Assembly: GCA_045106685.1 (NCBI GenBank)
Contig: JBGCFB010000358.1
Coordinates: 1 to 32,711, forward strand
Length of the DNA stretch: 32,711 bases
Reading direction: 5' to 3'
From: JAUIGE01 sp045106685
GTDB lineage: Bacteria > Bacteroidota > Bacteroidia > J057
Numbering within the stretch: the first letter of the stretch is position 1; the number at the start of each line of letters is the position of its first letter. The position numbers were made by a program, and so were the translations under genes. Positions 15,470 to 21,005 of this stretch are shown piece after piece. The notes beneath the pieces are model-generated. The model was not told the origin of the DNA, made no database searches, and saw nothing but the letters and a program-made list of their open reading frames with translations.

Positions 15470-16353
15470 TACCAAATACTTTGGTCTCGCTGATAAGGCA
15501 TCGTGCCGAGATTATCTCTGAGTTCCTGAGCCATTACCTTTGTGTTGTCAGTTGGTGTCTCAGCGATAAGCGCATCCAAGCGCGTGCGAATACTCGCTAA
15601 ATCCCGCTCTGGCTGGATCATCGCGATTGCAAGAAATAGCTGCTTGCTTCGCTGAGGGCGATAAAACCATGTGTCTGTATTTTCGACATAGCACTCGTTT
15701 CGTGATGCTTCTTCCGGGTAGTTTGTTATCACATGAAAAAGCAAATCAAGTGACTTGGTCTGATTTCCGTTGAGTGACTCGTAACGCGCCAGGTGATAAT
15801 GCGCCATCGCCACAACTGCAGGTAACTTCACCTTATCGATTACCTGCGCACTGAAAGCAGCAAGGTATGGGTCATATACAACACCTGTCTCCTGCTTGGA
15901 AACCATATAGATGTAGGTGAGGTGCGATATTTTAAAACATCCATCTTTGGTAGGATATTCTTCATCGCGGAAGTCATTGATAATCCGCAGGGCATATTCC
16001 TCAGAGCGAGCGGTTTTTCCTTGATTTTTGAAAAACTTCATCATCCGAAATAGTGTCTCTGCGCTCGGAGCGATTCGCTTTGCCTGAACCGGATCATGGA
16101 GCACGGTATTCTCCATCGCATCCCATTTTGACAAAAAGCCCTCCTGACCATCCGCAGTCGTGACAGCATACCAGCCGTTTTTCCACGCTCCCTGCACTTC
16201 GCTGTCCCAATTGAGGTAAGCGAGAACAGTCGCATCGTACTCTGCTGATTCGTAAAGCGGAACCCTGTCACCCAGCACGCTGATTGCGGCTTGTTGAGCA
16301 GCGAGGGCCAGACTGAGGCTTAGGAAAAGGATACTTAAAAGGGACTTTCTCAT
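15466..16353 (-). CDS. Secreted SH3-domain protein
   Basis: 295 residues with a clear signal peptide (MRKSLLSILFLSLSLALAAQ). Residues about 22-80 resemble a bacterial SH3 (SH3b) domain: ISVLGDRVPLYESAEYDATVLAYLNWDSEVQG, then GWYAVTTADGQEGFLSKW. SH3b domains often bind peptidoglycan or peptide ligands. The rest (about 90-290) is helical with a TPR-like look (LFRMMKFFKNQGKTARSEEYALRIINDF, MAHYHLARYESLNGNQTKSLDLLFHVITNYPEEA). It is probably periplasmic or surface located. No partner is evident; it stands between two heptad/hairpin spacers on the same strand as its neighbours. Confidence 0.78.
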   Translation of the reverse strand: MRKSLLSILFLSLSLALAAQQAAISVLGDRVPLYESAEYDATVLAYLNWDSEVQGAWKNGWYAVTTADGQEGFLSKWDAMENTVLHDPVQAKRIAPSAETLFRMMKFFKNQGKTARSEEYALRIINDFRDEEYPTKDGCFKISHLTYIYMVSKQETGVVYDPYLAAFSAQVIDKVKLPAVVAMAHYHLARYESLNGNQTKSLDLLFHVITNYPEEASRNECYVENTDTWFYRPQRSKQLFLAIAMIQPERDLASIRTRLDALIAETPTDNTKVMAQELRDNLGTMPYQRDQSIWY

Positions 16354-16423
16354 GACTTGTATGATGTTGTAGAGAAAAGAACGGAATTGAAGGGCTGTTT
16401 ATTTAGCTCGTGCCGCAAGCATT

Positions 16424-16546
16424 AAATCTAAAATCGTTAATCGCTAATCTGAAATCGTCAATCCCTCCTCTAAGAATGCGCTTTGAATCAGAAAAATAGG
16501 ACGAGAGTGCAAATTGCAGATTAGCGAGTGCAGAGTGACGAATTAG
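16424..16546. repeat. Two inverted heptad arrays
   Basis: Left arm 16424-16465 has six words in phase (AAATCTA, AAATCGT twice, TAATCGC, TAATCTG). Right arm 16512-16546 has five (AATTGCA, GATTAGC, GAGTGCA, GAGTGAC, GAATTAG). The arms share CGCTAATCTG in opposite orientation, so the locus can fold back. The right arm leads into the hairpin around the MoxR stop codon. Confidence 0.65.
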
Positions 16547-16561
16547 TGGCTGCGCCACTAA
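16543..16561 (-). repeat. Hairpin containing the MoxR-type gene stop codon
   Basis: TTAGTGGC and GCCACTAA form a perfect 8-bp stem around TGC; the minus-strand stop TAG (16558-16560) is in the stem. It is the twin of 15451-15469. Confidence 0.55.
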
Positions 16562-17649
16562 CCCAACAACCTACTTGCAATATCTTCATCGGCAAGTAAG
16601 GCGAGAAGCTCAGACCGCTTGCCACTTACCAAGTCCTGAATAAGGGAAAGGCGTAGATCGTTTGGAAGGAAATCCAGTTTAATAAAGCGTTTGAGATTTT
16701 CAATGCGTGCTGAAGTAAGTTCTGTATCGGGACGTGCACTATAGTGCGCAATACGCGTAAGCAAGGCCGCCAGAATATCCACACGGATCGTTTCCTGAAG
16801 TACAACTTCTTTTAACGGAATCACGACTTCTTGCTCAAAATCTTCCGAGTCGAGGATGGTTTCCGGACTTACCAGCTCCGCTAGGTTTTGGTTTACATAG
16901 GAAATAAAAGCGGAGACCGTTTCTTTATCTAACGTAGAAGCACCCAAAATCTGAATCAAATCAAGGTGCATCACCAAATCCTCCAGATTGCGCGTGCTTT
17001 CAAAAAACTGAACCAGCGTACGAGGCGTCGTTCTATTTCCTGAGACGAGTTCTGGATAGGTAAGGACAAAGTTGATTCCACGGGGATCTACTCCCTGGGC
17101 CTCGGCCCACTTGGCCCATTCTTTCACCTCAAACTCAAGCGTGATGTGCATCATACGCGTGAGCATGGCTTCGTCCATCGGCGTTACCGAATAGTCTCCA
17201 CCGTCAGGATTCGCGGTGAGGATAATATGCCAGTTCCTGGGGAGCTTCCAACTGATAAGCTCATAGTTCTGCAGAAGCTGCATGATACCACGCAGAATGC
17301 GGTCGTCGGCGCGGTTTACATCATCGATAAGCAGTATCCCCGGGCCATCCTCGGAAGGAACCCACTGCGGAGCGCGAAACACCGTACGGCCATCTTCGAT
17401 CGTCGGCATTCCGACGAGATCACCCATTTCCTCAAATTGAGCCGGAGCGATATATGCAAAATTCCAACCCAGCTCCTTTGCCAGCCCTTCTACAATTTCG
17501 GTTTTACCGATTCCATGTCGTCCCCAGATACACACTGGAGTCTTCCGCTTACCTTCCTGCTCTACAAGCTGGTTCGACTCAAGAATGTGTTTTATGAAGC
17601 CTTTCACTTCACTTGCTTTGGCGCGGGTTCCGTAATATTGATAATCCAT
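16558..17649 (-). CDS. MoxR-type AAA+ ATPase
   Basis: 363 residues. Walker A is GRHGIGKT (residues 43-50), Walker B GILLIDDVNRADD (about 104-116), and a sensor-1 region WHIILTANPDGGDYSV follows; ALLTRMMHITLEF carries the arginine-finger region. This fits the AAA_5/MoxR group, which works as a chaperone or activator with a partner VWA protein. The partner is almost certainly the VWA/metallopeptidase-like protein encoded just upstream (17831-19108). The ATG at 17649 is preceded by only nine unique bases and then the 17-copy heptamer array, which must lie in the transcript leader or operon gap. Confidence 0.9.
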   Translation of the reverse strand: MDYQYYGTRAKASEVKGFIKHILESNQLVEQEGKRKTPVCIWGRHGIGKTEIVEGLAKELGWNFAYIAPAQFEEMGDLVGMPTIEDGRTVFRAPQWVPSEDGPGILLIDDVNRADDRILRGIMQLLQNYELISWKLPRNWHIILTANPDGGDYSVTPMDEAMLTRMMHITLEFEVKEWAKWAEAQGVDPRGINFVLTYPELVSGNRTTPRTLVQFFESTRNLEDLVMHLDLIQILGASTLDKETVSAFISYVNQNLAELVSPETILDSEDFEQEVVIPLKEVVLQETIRVDILAALLTRIAHYSARPDTELTSARIENLKRFIKLDFLPNDLRLSLIQDLVSGKRSELLALLADEDIASRLLG

Positions 17650-17658
17650 TTTTGGGTA

Positions 17659-17781
17659 TTCAGGTTTCAGGTTTCAGGTTTCAGGTTTCAGGTTTCAGGT
17701 TTCAGGTTTCAGGTTTCAGGTTTCAGGTTTCAGGTTTCAGGTTTCAGGTTTCAGGTTTCAGGTTTCAGGTTTCAGGTTTCA
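17659..17781. repeat. Near-perfect heptamer array, about 17 copies of TTTCAGG
   Basis: 123 bases of uninterrupted TTTCAGG (CCTGAAA on the coding strand of the neighbours). It begins nine bases upstream of the MoxR-type start codon, between two genes of a probable operon. A pure array of this length should change copy number by slippage. Confidence 0.97.
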
Positions 17782-17796
17782 AAAACTAGCATAGAC

Positions 17797-17845
17797 TTTA
17801 AACATGCAACTTTCAACTTGAAACTTTGCACTATGATCTTTCAAC
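17797..17845. repeat. Degenerate heptad words next to the pure array
   Basis: Seven in-phase words (TTTAAAC, ATGCAAC, TTTCAAC twice, TTGAAAC, TTTGCAC). The array continues the heptad rhythm into the last codons of the VWA gene, whose stop is 17831-17833. Confidence 0.55.
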
Positions 17846-19108
17846 TGCAGCTCCGCTGCCTACGCTGCTCATTTTTATCTTCCGTCCAGGAAGCTTATCC
17901 CAATCTTCAGCATTAGGCTTCAGACCATCAGGTGTAATAATCCAGAGGATCGGCTTGCGAAATACCGTTTCGGGAGGAGGGCCGAAACCATCGGTGAAAT
18001 AAATAATTCCGTCCGTCTTTATTTCATTTTTTGCGAATTGAAAAACAGGCTCAAATGAAGTCCCTCCCCTACCCAACACTTCAACAAGCCTGCGTCCTTT
18101 GTAAGGAAATGACTCGCGAATATGCGTGTCGATAGCCACGACGTGGACTTGTGTTCCCAATCTCCAAAGATGGTGTATTTCATCAAAAAACGCTCCCAGT
18201 TCTTCCGCATGAATACTGGCAGAAGTATCAACTGCGACCAGCAAACGCTGTTTTCGGACCAAGCGCGTGCCAGGCGTAGTTCCATAGCGACGCGACGGAC
18301 GACGGATGGTATTTTGGAGCTGGCTTGTCTGGCTCGTGCCTGTAAAAAGGCGAAGCAATCTTCTCCAGCTGACTTGCGCCTGCCCACGCTCGCGAAGCGC
18401 TTCCAGTTGCACCTGCAAAGGCCCAGGCAGGTATTCCTGGCCATGACGATCTGTGCGGCTCAATGTCCGCTGTAAGGCCTGGTCTATGCTGCCTTCCAGC
18501 ACACTCTTGGCAGAAGACGGCAAATTATCAAACTGGTCCCAATCAAGATGTCGATCCATCGATTCATCTTCATTGTTGAGCAAGTGCTGTAGTTTTCTTC
18601 GAGCTTGCTTATCGCCTTTGCCGCCTGCGCCATCCAGCCGCTTATGGACTGCTTTGAGCAAAACATCATAATAATGCCCCACGCCTTCGCCTCGCTTTAT
18701 CCCTAACGCCGCAAAGTCTTCAAAAAGCACTGGTGATTCGGGCAGCGCCTCCCGGTCTATGTATTGGTTCACTACGATATCAGCCGCAATATTGAACAAC
18801 ATCTTGAGCGGATAAGAGGAGCGAACAAGCACATGCTTAAATACAATATGAAGTAATTCGTGCTTGATCAGGCCATAGCGATGCTTGGGGTCCTGGAGTT
18901 TTTCGTCCCAAAAATCAGGATTGATCACCAGTTGCACCTGCTGGCCTTCCACAATTTGAACGCCCATCGTAGGTGCATCAAAGCTCACGCTACGGATCAT
19001 CCCAGTGAAAAAATGACCAAAAAAAGGCTCCCTGGCAAGCAAATCAACGCTTACCTGGTCCACTTGTCGCAAAATACGACTGACACGCTCGGGAGCAATA
19101 CTGGGCAT
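17831..19108 (-). CDS. VWA-like / DUF2201 putative metallopeptidase
   Basis: 425 residues. The N-terminal part has HELLHIVFKH (His83, Glu84, His87), a zincin-type HExxH in the position expected for the DUF2201 N-terminal domain. A polar Lys/Arg linker leads to a VWA-like C-terminal domain with the MIDAS-type DTSAS (294-298), GGTSFEPVF and YFTDG. Such proteins are usually paired with MoxR-type ATPases, as here. The start (MPSIAPERVSRILRQ) lies one base after the LRR gene stop, so the two are coupled. Likely role, by inference: an ATPase-controlled protein that binds or processes a substrate in the cytoplasm. The last few residues (VERS) are encoded by heptad words. Confidence 0.88.
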   Translation of the reverse strand: MPSIAPERVSRILRQVDQVSVDLLAREPFFGHFFTGMIRSVSFDAPTMGVQIVEGQQVQLVINPDFWDEKLQDPKHRYGLIKHELLHIVFKHVLVRSSYPLKMLFNIAADIVVNQYIDREALPESPVLFEDFAALGIKRGEGVGHYYDVLLKAVHKRLDGAGGKGDKQARRKLQHLLNNEDESMDRHLDWDQFDNLPSSAKSVLEGSIDQALQRTLSRTDRHGQEYLPGPLQVQLEALRERGQAQVSWRRLLRLFTGTSQTSQLQNTIRRPSRRYGTTPGTRLVRKQRLLVAVDTSASIHAEELGAFFDEIHHLWRLGTQVHVVAIDTHIRESFPYKGRRLVEVLGRGGTSFEPVFQFAKNEIKTDGIIYFTDGFGPPPETVFRKPILWIITPDGLKPNAEDWDKLPGRKIKMSSVGSGAAVERS

Positions 19109-19109
19109 C

Positions 19110-20027
19110 TTAGGCGATCTTATTTTCTATAATTAGGTTGGGCCGTTTTACACGTAAATTTTCCAATTGCGTTCGGGCAGTGTCAGAGAGCATAGGCAAA
19201 GTCAAAGCGATGGTCTCCAATGTTCCTATTTCGGCGAGCGACTCAGGCAAGGCCTGAATGGGATTATAACTCACATCGAGTACGCGCAACTTTGCCAGCT
19301 TACCGATACTTTCAGGGATCGTTCTGATGCCATTCACTGAGAGACGCAATGCTTCTAAATGAGTAAGCTCAGTGATGCGTTCTGGAAAACCATTTAGGTT
19401 AGGGTTTCCGCCTGAAACGCTCAATCCTGTTATCGATGAGAGGCGATATACAGCTTCAGGAATCTGGTTGAGAAATGCGAGGTTTAAGCTGCTTTTATTC
19501 ATAAAAAACGGAAGCGACTTTTCAATCCATTCCTCCATGTGATTATCTACCAAAAAGCCAAAAGCAAATCGTCGTATTCGCTGGCGAATTTCTTTCGCAG
19601 CACACAGCCAATAGGCTATTCGACCTACATTGACTTCCGGCGAGATACCTTCTATAATACTGAGGTTTTCAGGCACATGCGATTCCGTTCCGTAGCCAAC
19701 TTTTTTAAATACCGTTCCAGCCGTCAGTTTTTGTTTTTCATTTAAAAACGGCTTCACCCAACCATAAGAAGTCCCGACAGTCCCGACTACCAAAAATCGA
19801 AAATAGAGAACATCCATCGCAAGCCCCTGACTTACAGCGAGTTCCACTCCCATGTTTACTTGCTGTCGATCATCATGGGTAAGTTTTTCTATAATAAAAT
19901 CATCCAGAATCGTGTCCGGGAGATTATGCGCAGCAGCGAGCATAATCGCAACCTTGCGATTGGCTTGATCGGGGCTTTCAAGCAAGCTCCTCCAGCGACT
20001 GAGACTTTCATCTTTTTCCCAAAACAT
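19110..20027 (-). CDS. Leucine-rich-repeat protein
   Basis: 305 residues. The first two thirds are helical and HEAT-like in feel (WRSLLESPDQANRKVAIMLAAAHNLPDTILDDFI). The C-terminal third (about 205-290) has LRR units of the type LTHLEALRLSVNGIRTIPESIGKLAKLRVLDVSYNPIQALPESL, matching the L..L..L.L..N.I..IP pattern. LRRs bind proteins. There is no signal peptide, so it acts inside the cell. It is first in a coupled unit with the VWA and MoxR-type genes, one base before the VWA start, so it may be the substrate-recognition partner of that pair; this is inference. Confidence 0.82.
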   Translation of the reverse strand: MFWEKDESLSRWRSLLESPDQANRKVAIMLAAAHNLPDTILDDFIIEKLTHDDRQQVNMGVELAVSQGLAMDVLYFRFLVVGTVGTSYGWVKPFLNEKQKLTAGTVFKKVGYGTESHVPENLSIIEGISPEVNVGRIAYWLCAAKEIRQRIRRFAFGFLVDNHMEEWIEKSLPFFMNKSSLNLAFLNQIPEAVYRLSSITGLSVSGGNPNLNGFPERITELTHLEALRLSVNGIRTIPESIGKLAKLRVLDVSYNPIQALPESLAEIGTLETIALTLPMLSDTARTQLENLRVKRPNLIIENKIA

Positions 20028-20048
20028 ATGTGAAACTTGTTTTTCCTA

Positions 20049-20090
20049 AGTTCAAAGATCAATTGTAGATCAAAGTTCAAACTATGAAGT
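20049..20090. repeat. Degenerate heptad array, left of the MITE
   Basis: Six in-phase words: AGTTCAA, AGATCAA, TTGTAGA, TCAAAGT, TCAAACT and ATGAAGT. The last overlaps the left terminal repeat of the MITE-like element. An inverted companion lies at 20279-20320. Confidence 0.5.
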
Positions 20091-20261
20091 TGTCTAACGA
20101 ATCCCAAAAGGATTGTCATGTCGAGCCGCGGAGCTGGCGAGACATCTTGACTTTTAGCTAATTGGTCGATAAAGTCAATCCCGCATGCGGGACTCAGCTA
20201 CGCGAGTCGAAATGACAATTTTTCTAAAAAATTGGCTTATGCGGATTCGTTAGACAACTTC
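20086..20261. mobile_element. 176-bp MITE-like foldback element
   Basis: Perfect 19-bp terminal inverted repeats GAAGTTGTCTAACGAATCC (20086-20104) and its complement (20243-20261) enclose a non-coding core. The triplet TAT flanks both ends and may be a 3-bp target duplication. Inside is a second palindrome: ATTGTCATGTCGAG near 20111 pairs with GTCGAAATGACAAT near 20208, and TTGACTTT pairs with AAAGTCAA. There is no transposase; a trans-acting one would be needed. Confidence 0.8.
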
Positions 20262-20278
20262 TATGTGTAATACTCCTC

Positions 20279-20320
20279 CTTAAACCTTGAACTGCTTTGA
20301 ACTTTGAACTGCTATGGACT
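20279..20320. repeat. Degenerate heptad array, right of the MITE
   Basis: Six in-phase words (CTTAAAC, CTTGAAC, TGCTTTG, AACTTTG, AACTGCT, ATGGACT), roughly the inverse complement of 20049-20090. Confidence 0.5.
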
Positions 20321-20333
20321 ATTGTTCCATAGA

Positions 20334-20369
20334 AAAACGCCTCGCGAAGAAAGCTTCGCGAGGCGTTTT
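20334..20369 (-). terminator. Strong terminator after the rpmG-DUF4295 unit
   Basis: A perfect 16-bp stem (AAAACGCCTCGCGAAG with its complement, loop AAAG) has T runs on both outward sides, so it can work in either direction. It begins 17 bases past the DUF4295 stop. Confidence 0.9.
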
Positions 20370-20386
20370 ATTAAGTACCGAATGAC

Positions 20387-20548
20387 TTACTTTGAGTCTT
20401 TCAAGAAAGCGTCAACATTATCGGTAGGTACGATTTCCTCACGATAGGTATAGGTACCAGTTTTTTCGTTTTTTACGGCAACAACCACTTTGGTAAAGCC
20501 TTTCGCCTTACTCTTATCGCGGTATCCAGCCACTGTTTTCTTTGCCAT
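20387..20548 (-). CDS. DUF4295 small ribosome-associated-context protein
   Basis: 53 residues beginning MAKKTVAGYRDKSKAKGFTK and continuing VVVAVKNEKTGTYTYREEIV, the pattern of DUF4295, a short basic protein found in Bacteroidota next to rpmG. Its function is unknown; the size, charge and location suggest a ribosome-associated role, which is inference. It lies 42 bases after rpmG and is followed by a strong terminator. Confidence 0.92.
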   Translation of the reverse strand: MAKKTVAGYRDKSKAKGFTKVVVAVKNEKTGTYTYREEIVPTDNVDAFLKDSK

Positions 20549-20590
20549 GAGCTTTTTTCTTTAGAATGCTGTGGAAAAAAATGAAAGAGA

Positions 20591-20779
20591 TTATTTAATC
20601 TCCTTGTGAATAGTGTAACGCTTAAGAATTGAGTTGTACTTCTTGAGCTCTAGACGATCAGGAGTGTTACGACGGTTCTTGGTTGTGATGTAACGAGAAG
20701 TTCCAGGCTGACCTGACTCTTTGTGCTCGGTGCACTCCAAAATTACTTGACCGCGTATGGCTTTGCTTTTCTTTGCCAT
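20591..20779 (-). CDS. rpmG: 50S ribosomal protein L33
   Basis: 62 residues, MAKKSKAIRGQVILECTEHK, with the L33 ending RNTPDRLELKKYNSILKRYTIHKEIK. Only one cysteine is present, so this is the zinc-free (C-) form. L33 is a small protein of the large ribosomal subunit. It is followed by the DUF4295 gene and a terminator. The usual Bacteroidota upstream partner rpmB (L28) is absent; the promoter candidate at 20821-20828 suggests transcription starts just upstream of rpmG. Confidence 0.97.
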   Translation of the reverse strand: MAKKSKAIRGQVILECTEHKESGQPGTSRYITTKNRRNTPDRLELKKYNSILKRYTIHKEIK

Positions 20780-20820
20780 GGTATATGATTATTCGTTTGC
20801 TTTTTTGAGGAAATGGACCG

Positions 20821-20828
20821 CAAAAATA
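20821..20828 (-). promoter_or_regulatory. Candidate -7 box of the rpmG unit
   Basis: The minus strand reads TATTTTTG, an exact TAnnTTTG, about 41 bases before the rpmG ATG. A TTTCG about 20 bases further upstream could serve as the -33 region. Confidence 0.5.
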
Positions 20829-20964
20829 GACTTATTTCTGAGAAATCGAAAGAATACTCTAAAAAATCTTATCCAACTTAAAGAAAGGTTTGTCGCGATT
20901 CATTTTAAAGGTCCCTTCGGTGCATTCCAAAGTAGCAAAAAGGTGGATGTATATTCGCCTTAAA

Positions 20965-20999
20965 GCCAAACGCCAACAGCTAATAGCCAACCGCCAAAA
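20965..20999. repeat. Heptad array after the beta-helix protein gene
   Basis: Five in-phase words: GCCAAAC, GCCAACA, GCTAATA, GCCAACC, GCCAAAA. This is one of the clearest degenerate arrays. It sits seven bases beyond the minus-strand stop of the T9SS gene. Confidence 0.65.
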
Positions 21000-21005
21000 C
21001 AGTTC

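Noticed and set aside
17659..17781. CRISPR array
   Set aside because: The unit is seven bases with no spacers, and no cas genes are present.
17146..17916. Plus-strand ORF of 256 residues with repeated FRFQVSG
   Set aside because: It lies opposite the MoxR-type gene and its repeats are just the heptamer array read as codons.
20757..20963. Plus-strand ORF of 68 residues upstream of rpmG
   Set aside because: It overlaps rpmG's start and promoter region, has no recognisable motif, and is low-complexity.
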